From the NCBI RefSeq assembly GCF_001653235.2, contig NC_035794.1, positions 3,100,001-3,164,000 on the forward strand: 64,000 bases of DNA. Direction: 5' to 3'. The notes below the pieces were generated by a model that was given only the letters and a program-made list of their open reading frames with translations, had not been told where the DNA came from and made no database searches. Below are positions 20,341-32,397 of the stretch, in pieces; position 1 is the first letter of the stretch, and each line of letters opens with the position of its first letter. Position numbers and translations under genes: made by a program. The DNA is from Pochonia chlamydosporia 170 (taxonomy: Eukaryota; Ascomycota; Sordariomycetes; Hypocreales; Clavicipitaceae).

Positions 20341-23300
20341 TGGCGGCCTGGTAGAAGCAACATAGCATAGGCGTATAAAAATGTCAACATCTATGACTCG
20401 CTTTCCTTTACATGCCAAGGCTCCTGTGTGTGTTTGGTTCTTACGCCCAGAGGGATTCCCCTATCTATCCCTTTGATGCCGCGAAGGCTCCAGTGAGATA
20501 TTGACCTCTCCCGGCACCACGCGTAGGTTTATGTTCCATGTTGGCAGATAAACAGGGCGATGACTCTGAGCTTTACCGCCTGCGTACGCTACAGCTATCG
20601 TGGTGGAATAGAACCGTCAGAAGTCTGGTCCTTATTGTATGCGCAGAGGGGCATGCCAATCTATATGCATAAGACCTAGTGTACGAATACTCGCATGATT
20701 CTAAAATTATATTTGGTCATGGCTTAGCTGACTGCATTGAGGCGAAGCACATCGGCACAACTGCCGACTCCGCTCCCCAGTCCCCCGCATTGATGATATT
20801 TCTCCCCTGTCCCGAATAGGAAACGGCATCTGGTTCTTGGACATGACACGACAATGGCCGTGGTTAAGTTGTTGATAGAACCAAGGATCGAGTCGAATTA
20901 GTGAATGCTTTTGACTGACTCCATTTGTTGCAAATTATCATCATTGGTAAGTCACAAACCGCCTCCTGTTCATATCAATGCAAATCAAACTACGGAGAGC
21001 GTCCGGAATGCACTCGCAATCAACCCGCCAGAACATTTTATAGAAGGGAAGCATGGGGCCGATATTTTCAAGTTCGGCTCGTTTCAAACAGAGAATGGCG
21101 AGTTGCTTGCGTAGCAGAGGTGAGTGTTGGGTTGGACAGGTTGTTCTTGTTTCGTGGTTTGCTATTGGGGAAAAGCAAAACAGGAATACTTGGAATGTTG
21201 GGAGTTTAGGGGGATATCCCCAGGGTTGCGTAAGTGTTGGTTATTTATTGATGGCGTTATGTTCATTGATGCTATTCTTCTGTGGGAGAATGATGTTTTG
21301 CTGGAGATTGGCATAGTAAACACATCTCTGGTTTTGCAGGATTGCTTGTAGTTCGCCTTTCTCTTTGCATAACTGACAAAACCTGCCAAACAATTTAGTT
21401 ACATTATGCCATAATTCAGTGAATTCAAATATGTAAGCGGCGAAACCGCCAATTTGCTGCTCAATGCCCAGCCCGTCTCATCATCCCCTGGCCCTGGATT
21501 CTCTTCAACTAAGACGCCGCCACTTCGAGCGGTCAGTTATTCAGCTCGCTCGGGCACAACCGGCAGACAATGATTAGCCTACTTGTTACTAAATTGGGGA
21601 GCCGTATCTACTCCGCAGTCAAGGGACATGCATCTTTGCAGCAATGCCAAGACTATAGCCAGCAGTGCCCGGAAGCACCGGGAATGAACATTTTATATCC
21701 AGTACGCGCAATGCTATCCCCTTCATTCATTCAACTCACGACTGAACATAACTCTCTCTGAAAACTTCTTCCTGGCTGTGGGGTTCTTAGTTTTGTTGAC
21801 AGGTACAATGAATCCCCTGGGCTGACAACAAGCCAAGGTTGTGGCATGCTCGAACTTTATACAACTGTACCCATGTTGCTAGTCAGTCATGTTGATGAAA
21901 TAGCTTTGCTCTTGTTAAGTGATGGTGCCGCAGACGCTTGCTCTGGTGGCATACTATTGCCGCCGGCAATCCAAAACCCAAGGGCAACTCCACGTGTATT
22001 GGAAGTCATCGCAACCGCGGTACCCCATCTCTGTTGTTCACGGACATGGCAAAGGGTCCGAAGCGCGAAGGAGGGTAGCAGCAACCAGGTGAGCTTGTAA
22101 CCCTTATTCCATCTCAACTGTACTAGCGACAAGATGGCCACTTTCATGCTTAGCGCCAACCGAATGCCTAAACACTGCCGCTAGCAAGCGGAGATAACTC
22201 AAACCCTGACTACTTAAAAACCGTCGGGTGTGCCAAGAAAAGCTAGGTGACGTCGAGGTGCGGAGGCTAGCACATGCATCTTGCCATTTTGTCAGGTCGA
22301 AGGATTGCCAAAAACATGTAAAGATGGCAGGAAACAATGCAGAAACGATAGGATTCCATACGCTTGTGTTTCTTAGGAATACCTCTTGGCCCCCTTCACT
22401 GCCAAAATATGTTGCTGAGAGTATAAAAACGGTTGGCCTTGGGGTCACGCGACATCTCTCAGTAATCGTGCTTCACAAACTGTGCGCCATTGGAGGTGAG
22501 CCAGGGTCGGTGAGACGGATAAGGGTGAACCCCGATTGTCATGGAGGCTCTGTACAGGAAAGAGAAAAGGAGCATGAACGTTGGCCGCACCAGCATGAAC
22601 TATCGGCGGAACAGGCTTGGACAACTCTTGGGTATGGTCGTTGTTGTGTGGGCTGCGTTGGGATTATGGCGGATGTGCCGGAGCCAATCCTTGCTTGCCG
22701 CCAACACATTGTGTTAGTGACGGAGTTGAGTGCTCGCGTGCCCATCCATCCCTTCTCTAGCGCCACAGGTAGCTTGTCTGGATGATGATGATGATAATAT
22801 CATTCCTTCGTGGTAACTTGTGCAGTGTGTTTTGTCAAGCTTTTGCCATCATCTTTGCTGGATTAGTAAAAGTAACCGCGACAGTTTTGTGGTGACGTAT
22901 TCCATTTACTGTACCAGGTCGGTCGCCGTGATAAATTCGGCTCCTCGGTACAGTGTTGAGCTTGACAAACACAATAATTTCCTGTGCCATCTGGAACAGT
23001 TTGTGCCAAGCCACATGCTGGGGGCTGGTCAGGCAGGGGTTCATTCTTTGGGACAATTTTCGTCCTTGATGCACTGGGCCGGCCCACCATGTGTCCGAAT
23101 ATTGTGCGATGGCTTCCCTTTTGATGTCCGGGTGTCATGTCCTAATGGCTGGACGGAATGTTGCCGTTTCACCTCCAGAAGCCACGGAGCTGGTGACTAT
23201 TGATAGCGAATTATTCTGCTAGGCCTCCAATCTGGATTTGCAACTCGTTAAAGTTCTGCTTATGCATCTTCACTTTAAACCGACTTTGAAGCAGTATTCC

Positions 23301-23992
23301 ATTCGACATCATCGGCATCGATCAAGCCCGTCTTCCGACTCCTCGATGGAGGCTCGATACTAGCGGCTGCTTCACCCCTGTGCCCTGTAACACTCCAAGA
23401 CCTGGTCCGCCTATGGGAGCTAATAGTCTTGGACGGTTTTGACCATGAGATGCGCCACTGGTCTTGGCGGTGGGGACGTTGCTCCGTTGTTCCCATCATC
23501 TTGGTTTGTAAACTTAAAACGAGCTTCACTTGGACGGACTTTGCGGTGGGCTCAAGGTGGGAAATGTGTGCTAAATCAGAAACTGTACCAGTGGCTTGTA
23601 TCCAGATTTGTATGATGCTCAACGGACTTGTCAGTGTAAGCGGAGTGGATTTGGCTTTGTAAACGTCTCAACTGGTGAATAACCGCCACCATCCCCGTAG
23701 CTGCCGTAGCATCATCCCAAGTCGGCCGAGTCAAAAAGGCTGGTTTTCCCAGTGTCGTCTAATGTCTGATTCCCGAGTCCCTTTTCGCGCTGTGTATTGT
23801 GTAGTTTGCTGCCAGTTACGTTTTAGTCTTTTTTCGGTATCGAATGTATCGATTACGAGTTGAAGTTAGGGTCTTTCTCTCCTCTCTCCTCGCAACTGGC
23901 AAAGCAAACTATTAAGCTGCCAGCTCACGTGCGAGTACCTACCTCCTGCCCTTTTCAGTTTGCAACTTCGGCCTCGCTCCTGCCATTTCGTC
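20341..23992. other. 3.6-kb gene-poor region
   Basis: No frame in this stretch shows a recognisable domain. The longest (22228-22785 +, 185 codons) has unusual composition and a long antisense partner, and no splice-compatible continuation was found. The first few hundred bases may hide the missing 5' part of the SMase D-like gene. The last few hundred bases should contain the promoter of the PAP2-like gene. Confidence 0.5.
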
Positions 23993-25387
23993 ATGGCGGT
24001 GGGTGCGTTTCTTGAACCACTCGTCGTGGTAACTTTGTTGTTTGGAGGTGCTTGGTTCAACAGAAACAAGGACTACAACTTCAGAGAAGGTCGAGTTGCC
24101 TGGGCACCTATCGATGGATCACTCAAAAAGAGCGATGAATTCAGTAGACGAAGCTCCTCACAAGATAGTCTGTCATCGACAGACAGCACCTGGAAAACAC
24201 CTTCGTCACCTTCACTCCACGAAATACCTACCTTGCGCCGCCGAAAGATCCAGCTATTCGGGTATAAGAAGATAGTGACCTCGCCCAACACTCTAGTCTT
24301 CAAGGACCGTTTTCTCAGTCGAGTGCTCCAAAAGTTCCCCTTCCTTGCCGAGGCATGGTATTGGGCTCTCATTTATTGGGTACGTAGAGATGTCTGTGGG
24401 TGTGAAGTAATGCATGGCAGATTCACCTAACATCACCCCAGGTATACCAGCTCGGTCGAGCGTTCACAGCGGTTACTCTTGTAGAGGGTACTGTTAATGT
24501 AGCTCGTCGACACGCCTTGCAGGTCATTCATCTTGAGCAACGACTCCATATCTTTTGGGAAGTTCCGATCCAGCGCTGGTTCCTCCAACATCCGCTCTTG
24601 ATGCATTGGATCAATCGAGTGTACTCGTTCATTCACATACCGGGCACCATATTCTTCCTTGTCGCTCTCTTCTACCTGACGACGACTCGAAAGGGCCGTG
24701 TGACGAGTGGCCGTGTTCAAAACGATAATATTCTTGCGGGACCAGCATTGTACGAGGCTCGGAGACGCACCATGGCTGTGTGCAATTTGTTGGCCTTTGT
24801 CGTCTTCACACTTTGGCCATGCATGCCACCGAGGCTGCTGAGTGATCCGGAATATGAGGGAGACAGTGCAGTTGAGGCTAAGAGCTTTGGTTTCGTCGAT
24901 ACAGTGCACAGTTCCGATGGAGAGAGCAGTGTGTGGACCACTAATAAGTTCTGCAACCAATATGGTGAGTCTGGATATTCTAGATATTCTGCGGATATAA
25001 AGTCGTAACTAACAAGCCATAGCTGCGATGCCGTCTTTGCACTTTGGCTATTCATTGCTCATCGGTCTAACGATTGCGACACTTCCGATTTCTGGTGTTC
25101 GCCCTACTTCGTGGAGACGGGTCTCAATCGTTGCACTCGGCATGTCGTACCCAGCGCTTATTCTGACGGCTATTGTTGCTACAGCGAATCACTTCATCTT
25201 GGATGCTGTTGCCGGAGCCATTGTGTGCGGAATCGCTTGGCACGCCAACGGCATCTTGCTGAATCTGTGCGTTATCGAGGACTATTTCTTGTGGATGGTT
25301 CGAATTCACAAACCCGTTCATTATACAGATCCCGAAACTGCAGTGGAAACTGAGGTTCAAAGCAAAACTTGGAACGGGCAAGTGTAG
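23993..25387 (+). CDS. PAP2-superfamily membrane enzyme (Aur1/inositolphosphotransferase-like)
   Basis: Exons 23993-24379, 24442-24964 and 25023-25387 give about 424 residues. After a short N-terminal membrane segment there is a Ser-rich cytosolic stretch (residues 30-90), then four to five further membrane helices. The PAP2 signature is split as usual: PSLHFG near residue 306 (the Ser-His motif) and a later NHFILDAVAG (the second His with its Asp). The order fits the PAP2_3 group, which includes fungal inositol phosphorylceramide synthase Aur1 and related lipid phosphotransferases or phosphatases. It differs enough from Aur1 that I would not name it so. The likely role is lipid phosphate transfer or hydrolysis in the endomembrane system. 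Confidence 0.82.
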
Positions 25388-26453
25388 CGGTAATGGGCTG
25401 TGGTGAACGAAGAGGTTGAATACACCCGCAGAGGATGGATGTATGAGGTCGGTGGGCTCGTCGGGGCAAATCAAGGTTGGTAATTTGGGGGTTTATTGTA
25501 AATATTGAAGCCCATATGTGGGCAGTGCATATAAGAACAGGAACCTTACGACACGTTTTGCTACTTAGACAAGAATCTGTGTCGTCATGGCCCATAGGCA
25601 GTGATCCCACGACAGGCCATAGCAAAGAAGCAAATCCATATGATGTGCAGTCTGAATTGCCGTAAGTACCACGGTATCTGTGGGCAGTCATCAAACAGGA
25701 ATAAGGGGCACGATGGTATTTTCCAAAATCTGAAAAACTGTTTGCTCAGTCCAGCTGGGGCTTGAGCTGGGGAATCGCGACGATCCATGTAAGTGAGAAG
25801 CGAGATGACACAGGAGACTGCCTAGCAGAGTACACATGAATATTCACAGGAACAGCAAAAAAAAAAAAAAAAAGTGTTCTACCTCGCATTCCAGAACAAA
25901 TGGACAAACACACTCTTCCTCCTCTTGAATAACCACTGAGCGTCTTGCGTGTGTCTGTACGTATGCAGTCGCACTATTAGCCACATCTGCCTGCTCATGA
26001 CGAGTTCCATTCAAGGTTCATGTGCGGCGGGGTACCGCTACCAAAATCTACTGCCGATGGGCCGCCCTAGTGTCGGTACTGGGTACACCCAGTTTGCCCC
26101 TCCATGAATGACCGCGTGGACGACGAACTTTGGGCTGACTTTCGTCGTCATTCAAGCTCGTCTTCACTCAGCCACAGACAACGTTCACATGGCCCGTTTG
26201 ACCACACACGGGACATTAAGATACAGCTGATGCTGTCCATGGTCCTCGACAAAACTCAAACTCCAGCTTCGACTCTTGAAGGCTCCTACGCTTGACGTCG
26301 ACGGTATCGAAGCTGCCATTTCCATCGGTACTTGGTACTTGCTCGCCCCGCAGCCGAAGCCGACGACTCAAGCAGATCATGACATTGACACGGTCGGCAC
26401 CAGAGCATCAAGATTCCACCCTATCTGCATCGCCGTCGGCGAGCTTTTACGCC
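25388..26453. other. Intergenic region upstream of the Gyp7-like gene
   Basis: It holds the 3' UTR of the PAP2-like gene and the promoter and 5' UTR of the TBC gene. A run of 18 A lies at 25857-25874. No frame with a domain was found. Confidence 0.5.
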
Positions 26454-28980
26454 ATGAGTGACGATGAAGAGGGCGGCTACAATACCATTACACACACGGA
26501 GACAGGGAGGGGAGTCAAGCTGTTGTTTTCCAAAAGCAAGGTATGCAAGCTCTTTGATGCTCCATCTACTTGCCCCACCCCGTGATATCTTGATGCGATG
26601 CAGAAGATGTAGCTAACCCCGGCAGGTCTACGTCCATCCGACTCCTTCGGCAAAAGATAACATACCAGGCTACATAGCACTGCTGCAGCAAAAGCATCCC
26701 ATTTCCGGGCGCCCAACATCATCGTCCTCCCGCGAGTCCATACCCCCGGCTCTTCCGATCTGCTGCTGGCATGGGTTCCCGAATCAGCACTTGGAGATTC
26801 AGCAAGCATATACGTAAAAGTTGACCTCTGCGATGGCGACTCACCGCCAAAGCAATCCTACTTGGTACCACCGCCGCCTACTGTCACAACACATAGCGGC
26901 TCCGTCGGTGGCTATTCGTTTGCTATCCCTGTCAGCGCCATCTACTCTCTGCTGGTACGGCCGCCGAGTCTAGGCTGGTGGTATGGCTCCATCATCATCA
27001 ACTCCAGAGCTGGTGACAGCTTCCCTGCTCTCTTCTTCCATGATAATGAGTGCGAGAGTACCATTTTGCAAAAGAAGAAGCTTGCGAGGGACAACTTTGA
27101 CCCGTTTGGCGAGTCTGGACAGATGTTTTGGGGAGCAGACGAAGTGTTGCGATGGCTCAGGAGGTATGTCAAGATTGAGCGATCCGGCGCCGAACCCAAC
27201 GTCTATCTTGTAGAACCAAGCAAGGAGGATTTGGAAGGGTTTGGGTCCAAGGCTGGCGGGGCATCTAAGCAAGTCACGACGGGAAATAGGGCCGCTGGGA
27301 GCAGTCGAGATGCGGAAATGGATCCGTTTGTCAAGCTTGTCAAGGAAACGGGCTGGAACATTATGAATCAGTTCAGCAAGGTGACCACGTTTACGAGGAG
27401 GGCAGCGCAAGACTTTGCCGAGAAGAACAACTTGCCGCCGCAGGTCAAGAGGTTGCTCAAAACCCCAGAGGTGCAAACTCTCCAGGATGAGTTTGACAGC
27501 GCTAGGATTTATCTCGCTCGGTGGGCTATGGGTATTGCAGAACAGAGTGAGCGGGATCGACGTGGCCGTATTTGGACAGTGAAGGACGTTGTTGATCTTG
27601 AAGACACGGATGTCGGCGAGTTTGAGCTACTTGAAGGAGCGAGTGGGTTGTCTCTGGAAGAGAGGCGGAAACCTGTCACCATGACCGAGTGGGAGACGTT
27701 TTTTGATCCCGAAACTGGGCGGTTATCAGTAACTGTTGACGAGGTCAAGGAACGCATCTTCCATGGTGGCCTCGATACTGAGGATGGCGTTCGCAAGGAA
27801 GCCTGGTTATTCCTCTTGGGGGTGTACGAGTGGTACGGGACTGCGGATGAGCGAAAGGCGCAGATTGCGTCACTTCGGGATCAATACTACCGTTTGAAGC
27901 ACTCGTGGTGGGAGCGCCTCGAGGGCGATGGTGGTGAGGGTGAGGCGGGAGAGTGGTGGCGAGAACAAAGAGGCAGAATCGGTATGTGCAGACCTTTTGG
28001 TGCAATTACACCTGTCACTAACACCCCTACAGAAAAGGACGTTCACCGAACAGACCGCAATGTAGCCATCTTTCAAGGAGAAGACACGCCCCATCCAGAC
28101 CCCAACTCACCCTTTGCAGAAGTCGGAACAAACGTCCACCTAGAGCAGATGAAGGAGATGCTGCTCACGTACAACGAATACAACAAAGACCTGGGCTACG
28201 TGCAAGGCATGTCCGATCTGCTCTCTCCCATCTATGCAGTAATTCAAGACGACGCTATTGCATTTTGGGGCTTCCAAAAGTTCATGGAACGCATGGAGCG
28301 AAACTTTTTGCGGGATCAGTCCGGCATGCGCAGCCAGCTACTCACGTTGGATCACCTGGTGAATTTCATGGATCCAAAGTTGTGGAATCATCTGCAATCG
28401 GCAGACAGCACCAACTTCTTCTTCTTCTTCCGCATGATTCTGGTGTGGTATAAGAGGGAGTTTGGCTGGGTAGATATACTGAGGTTGTGGGAGGGCTTGT
28501 GGACAGATTATCTGAGCGCCGAGTTTCACCTCTTTGTTGCGCTGGCCATTTTGGAGAAGCACAGGGACGTCATTATGGAGCACCTCAAGGCCTTTGACGA
28601 AGTTCTCAAATATGGTATGTGTTCCCCTTACTGAGCATTGCAGTGGTCGCCATGTACTAACAACTCGGGCAGTGAATGAGCTTTCCAACACCATGGATCT
28701 CGAATCAACGCTCATCAGAGCGGAAGCATTGTACCGCAAGTTCCAACGATTAGTAGAGGCCATTGACAAGAAGCAAAACTTTCCAGCTCCAAGAGCTGAG
28801 GCGTCGTCCCAGGAGTCGACACAGTCACAGTCAAAGCCACAGACACCAGCCAAAGGCAAAGACGCCGAGACGGAACAAAAAGTCATTTCCCCAGAACTAA
28901 GAAGACTGCTAAGCAGAAAAGTGGAAGTGCTGCCTCGCAAGACAGTAGCACAAAAGGGCGACGGCATGCCAGGAAAGTAG
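26454..28980 (+). CDS. GYP7: Rab GTPase-activating protein, Gyp7/TBC1D15 type, with apparent 1-nt frameshift
   Basis: Exons are 26454-26540, 26626-27981, 28033-28614 and 28673-28980. The N-terminal half has the Gyp7-specific lipid/Rab-binding region. The TBC domain spans the last 300 residues, with DVHRTDRN (the IxxDxxR arginine finger) and YVQGMSD (the glutamine finger), so GAP activity toward a Ypt7/Rab7-like GTPase is expected in endosome-vacuole traffic. Exon 2 starts in one frame (VYVHPTPSAKDNIPGYIALL) but continues in another from SSDLLLAWVPE on. No intron can fit between them; one base appears to be missing near the C5 run at 26743-26747. This is either an assembly error or a real mutation that would truncate the protein after about 85 residues. 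Intron 2 (51 nt) has no in-frame stop. Confidence 0.88.
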
Positions 28981-29097
28981 AAACACGTAGTTATTGCACT
29001 GTACTTTTACATATCGGACCAGCGATTTCATTTAGCATACCATTTTGATAAAAAGAACGTAATTATTCATAACACTATTATTGCTCCTCCGTGTATC

Positions 29098-29736
29098 CTA
29101 TCTATACCCCCTAGGACCACTCGGCAAGCCCATCCTCCCTCTCCCCCTCCCATCCTGTGAATAGGGCCCCCCCGGCGCAAACTTATCATCATTGCCCCCA
29201 TTCCCAGGCGGCTGGAACTGTCCCCCCGCCTGTCCAGGACTCTGTCTCCCCGCCCCCCAAAGTCTCTGCTTCAACCGATCCTGTGCTGAACCTGCACCCC
29301 CCGCGCCAGCCTGCCCCGTCCCCTGATAACTGCCCGCGCGCTGACTCGGCAACGGCCTAGCCATGACCTCCTCCCTCCCTCCGCCGCCCCGTCCCTGTCG
29401 TAGACTCTGCTGTTGTTGTGGCTGTTGCTGCTGCGGCCCTGAATCCCACAGACTGCTGAACCCGCCGCCCGTATTTCCCTGTAGTCCGCCGTACCGCGAG
29501 CCGACCTGCGGCTGTACATAGAGCGGCTGCTGGACCGGCTGGACGGGCGCTTTCGGATCGGGAGGCAGCCACCCTGGCAGAGGACGCCCTTTGTCGGTGT
29601 AGTAGTTTCGCAGGACGCGGCAAACGTGCGTGTCGTCTTCGGTGTCGCCGTCTGCCTCGGAGGCGAGGAGCGTGGAGCGCAGGGAGGAGATTTGGGAGGT
29701 TGTTTTTGTGAGGATGTTGGAGTACCAGGATGTCAT
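29098..29736 (-). CDS. Mso1-like Sec1-binding protein
   Basis: A single exon of 212 codons. The N-terminal 60 residues (start MTSWYSNILTKTTSQISSL, then DGDTEDDTHVCRVLRNYY and PGWLPPDP) match the Sec1-binding domain of Mso1. Mso1 clips onto the SM protein Sec1 at exocytic SNARE complexes and helps vesicle fusion at the plasma membrane. The remainder is disordered and Gln/Gly/Pro-rich, with QQQQPQQQQ around residues 100-110 and an RGRGR-like end, as usual for filamentous fungal homologues. It is convergent with the Gyp7 gene, with only about 120 bp between the stop codons. Confidence 0.8.
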   Translation of the reverse strand: MTSWYSNILTKTTSQISSLRSTLLASEADGDTEDDTHVCRVLRNYYTDKGRPLPGWLPPDPKAPVQPVQQPLYVQPQVGSRYGGLQGNTGGGFSSLWDSGPQQQQPQQQQSLRQGRGGGGREEVMARPLPSQRAGSYQGTGQAGAGGAGSAQDRLKQRLWGAGRQSPGQAGGQFQPPGNGGNDDKFAPGGPYSQDGRGRGRMGLPSGPRGYR

Positions 29737-30065
29737 GGCTGCTTTGTGATGGTGTGATGTGGTGGTTTGAAGATGGTGATGATGCTGTCACCTGTGATGG
29801 TGGGGGTGGTAGTTGTTACGGGTGGGGCTGACTAGGAGCTTATTTTAGAAACGGACAAGATGGACAAAGATACGTATGGTACTGGACCGTGAAAACAATG
29901 GTTGCTTTAATTCAATGGTTGTGCAGTCATTGATTGGTAAGAATGTTTGATAGATACAGACTGGACAACGATGGAACATGGGAAAATGAAATGAAATGAC
30001 GCCGCAACGCCAGCAAATGCAAAACCACGTAATACTTCCACAAACCTCCGCGTTTCATACCCCAT
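29737..30065. other. Short intergenic region between Mso1-like and MAK16 genes
   Basis: About 330 bp containing the Mso1 promoter and the MAK16 3' end; both genes are on the minus strand. Nothing else is visible. Confidence 0.5.
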
Positions 30066-31103
30066 CTACCACGACAAATCATTCGTGAGCGTCAACTTCT
30101 CCTTCTCCTGCTTCGCCTTCTTGTTGTTCATCTTGACGACCCGACCACGCTTGCGCTTAGCCCCAACCTTTTCATCCTCACTATCATCCTCTTCATCTTC
30201 CTCATCCTCGTCCTCGCTCTCCAACCAGTCCTCCAACTCATCCAGCTCCGCCTCGCTCTCATCAATGTCCGACACATACTGCACCTCCTTCTCCCCATCC
30301 TCCGCCTCGCTATCCACCTCCTCCAACTCATCCTCCGAGTCAACACCCTCGTCCAGGTCCTCGTCTCTCTCGCCCTGGCCCTCCCTCTCCATAGCATTAA
30401 GCACCTTCTTCCAAATATCCTCGCTAACATTCAGTGGCTGATCGCCATACGCACCCTGTCGCAAACGCTCCACCAGTTCCCTCTCAATCGTGCGCTCCAG
30501 CTTCGCCGCCGCCTCGGCCTTCCGCTCTCTCGCCTCCTCGCGGTGCTTGATCTTGGGCGCTAGCTTGGGCACCAGTTTCTCGCCTAGACGCTCCTCTTCG
30601 GCGGCGATTCGCCTCATCCGGATTTGCACCTGCGTCAGCCGCGTGAGACGTTGCTTGCACTTGTGGATGAGGAACTTGGGCCAGTAGATGAGGCGCTCGT
30701 CAATCTGCTCCAGCGCCTTGGTGTAGTTGTTTGATAGCTTGATCTTTTCCCACATCTTGGACGGGAGGTGCGCTCGCTCGACTGTCTTCATGTACAGGTA
30801 GAGGGTCTGCTTGGTTGGGTGCTGCCGCACCGTGGCGTAGCGCGAGTTGGCGAGCGGGCATGATTGTCGGTTGCAGAGACCGGTGACGTTGTATTCATTG
30901 CGGCAGAAGTTTTGGTTCTTTTCGGTTCTGTTGATCTGTTAGCAAACAATTGTATTCAAGTTTGCTCCTCGGTCCAGACAGTAGTGAGATGCAAAATGCA
31001 ATGCAAATCTTGGATTCGATCCAGACTTCCGCTTAACTCACTTTAATTTGAAAGAGCAAAATTGCTGATTGATAATTTGCCAAATAATCTCATCCGACGC
31101 CAT
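30066..31103 (-). CDS. MAK16: Ribosome biogenesis protein Mak16
   Basis: Exons 31042-31103 and 30066-30927, joined by a GTGAGT..CAG intron of 114 nt, give about 307 residues. The N-terminus ([19 protein letters not shown], then [20 protein letters not shown]) is the diagnostic Mak16 block. It carries the zinc-binding cysteines at the start of a domain that binds 27S pre-rRNA in the 60S pathway. A basic, coiled-coil middle follows, then a very acidic tract (residues 215-280) and a KRKRGR nuclear signal, ending in a Lys-rich tail. It is nucleolar and works with Rpf1, Nsa1 and Rrp1. It is divergent to VPS55 across about 490 bp. Confidence 0.95.
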
Positions 31104-31593
31104 CTTGTACAATGACTCCTCACTGCCAAAAAGCAGTGGTCGCTCAATGAAAGAAACACAAAAGCGTTGGTAATGGTGAACAGTAGGGGAAGAGGAAAAA
31201 AGGTCCCCGCCGCCGATTATTTTGTTCAAGCACCCAAGAAAGTTCGCTTCCAGATTTTTTTTGCCAGGCGATGATAGGCCCAGGGTCCTCAGACCAATCC
31301 ACTCTGCTTTCTCTGTCCACCTCACCGCCTTCCTGCTTGGCAACAGCCTGGTGCCTTGGACCTCTCATCCTTCCGGTACGGAACAACGCCGCTCCGTAAA
31401 CATGCCCACCAGGTATTAGCTGCAGTCCAGGTGACGACTCCAGAGCTCCGAGCCGCATCATCGCCAGCCTCCACTATCCCAGCATCACTTCACGAAACTG
31501 CTTCATCCGCAGCTACATCGTCTACCGCGATATTCCTTTTCGAGAATTCCAGGTCCCCGATAAAGCCCCTTCGTGGGGACACCGACGCCCACC
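31104..31593. promoter_or_regulatory. Divergent promoter region MAK16 / VPS55
   Basis: The 490 bp between two start codons on opposite strands must hold both promoters and 5' leaders. The side next to MAK16 is AT-rich; the VPS55 side is pyrimidine-rich. No specific factor site is assigned. Confidence 0.5.
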
Positions 31594-32049
31594 ATGCCTA
31601 CCGCTGGCCTCAAAACCATCATTGCCCTCTCCTTCGTCTTGGCAGTCGGCTTCCTGCTCGTCATTCTCTCTTGCGCCCTCTACCAATCGTACTTCCCACT
31701 GCTCGTCGTCGCAACATATGTCATTGCACCCGTTCCCAACTGGATCTGCAGCCGATGCGCCAATCCCGATGACTTTGTTGAGAGCTCTGGTGCCGCGGTG
31801 CTTGATTTGGGACGCTTCTTTACAGGGTTCTTGGTTGTAATGGGAATGGGTACGTCTTCCCTTCCTCATCGCACCGTCTCGCGTTCTTATGTTAGCAATG
31901 TACTAATATCTGTAGCGCTTCCTATTGTTCTTGCGCACTCCGACCTCATCCGTATTGAGGCCATGATCATGTCGGTAGTAGGCGGTTTGTTGATCTACGG
32001 AACCATCATCAGCTTCAGCATGTTCTTCCACGAGGAGCAAGAGTTTTAA
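31594..32049 (+). CDS. VPS55: Vps55-family endosomal sorting protein
   Basis: Exons 31594-31849 and 31916-32049 give 129 residues, the normal length for this family. Four hydrophobic helices are visible (near residues 8-27, 32-50, 75-90 and 105-123), with PNWICSRC and the conserved Phe/Gly-rich third helix GRFFTGFLVVMG between them. Vps55 pairs with Vps68 in late endosomes and supports cargo passage to the vacuole; the animal relatives are OB-RGRP/LEPROT. The start ATG at 31594 has CACC in front, a good fungal initiation context. Confidence 0.93.
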   Translation: MPTAGLKTIIALSFVLAVGFLLVILSCALYQSYFPLLVVATYVIAPVPNWICSRCANPDDFVESSGAAVLDLGRFFTGFLVVMGMGTSSLPHRTVSRSYVSNVLISVALPIVLAHSDLIRIEAMIMSVVGGLLIYGTIISFSMFFHEEQEF

Positions 32050-32397
32050 GCGGCGCGGGTATCACGAGCAGGCTTTCATACGTGGTAATGGGGTTGGACT
32101 TTTGGTTTGGGGGGAATACGGCATGAGGAGGATTGGGTCTGGCGTCTGTGTATGATGTAAATTGCATTCAGCGAGGTCTATCTGTTGATTAAGGAATAAC
32201 CAATGTCGCTCTATTGATGATGTCTAGTATGTGATCAAGCGGAGTTGTCTTCTAAAATCCATGTCGCATCACTATCCCATTCCCATTCCCATATTCCATA
32301 TCGCTCATGCCATGTCCCTCTAGATATCTTACAAAAGTGTTGAAATTACCAAGGCCCAACTCCAGAGTGTATGTATGTTGAAATCTTCCCTTCTATA
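32050..32397. other. Short intergenic region, convergent 3' ends
   Basis: About 350 bp between the VPS55 and PABA synthase stop codons. It holds a few CCCATT repeats (around 32276-32296) and otherwise nothing noted. Confidence 0.5.

Noticed and set aside
21420..21560. GC-rich stretch considered as a possible tRNA gene
   Set aside because: No cloverleaf with proper A and B boxes and no T-stem could be folded by eye.
22228..22785. 185-codon plus-strand frame
   Set aside because: No domain, odd composition, and a substantial antisense frame; no partner exons.
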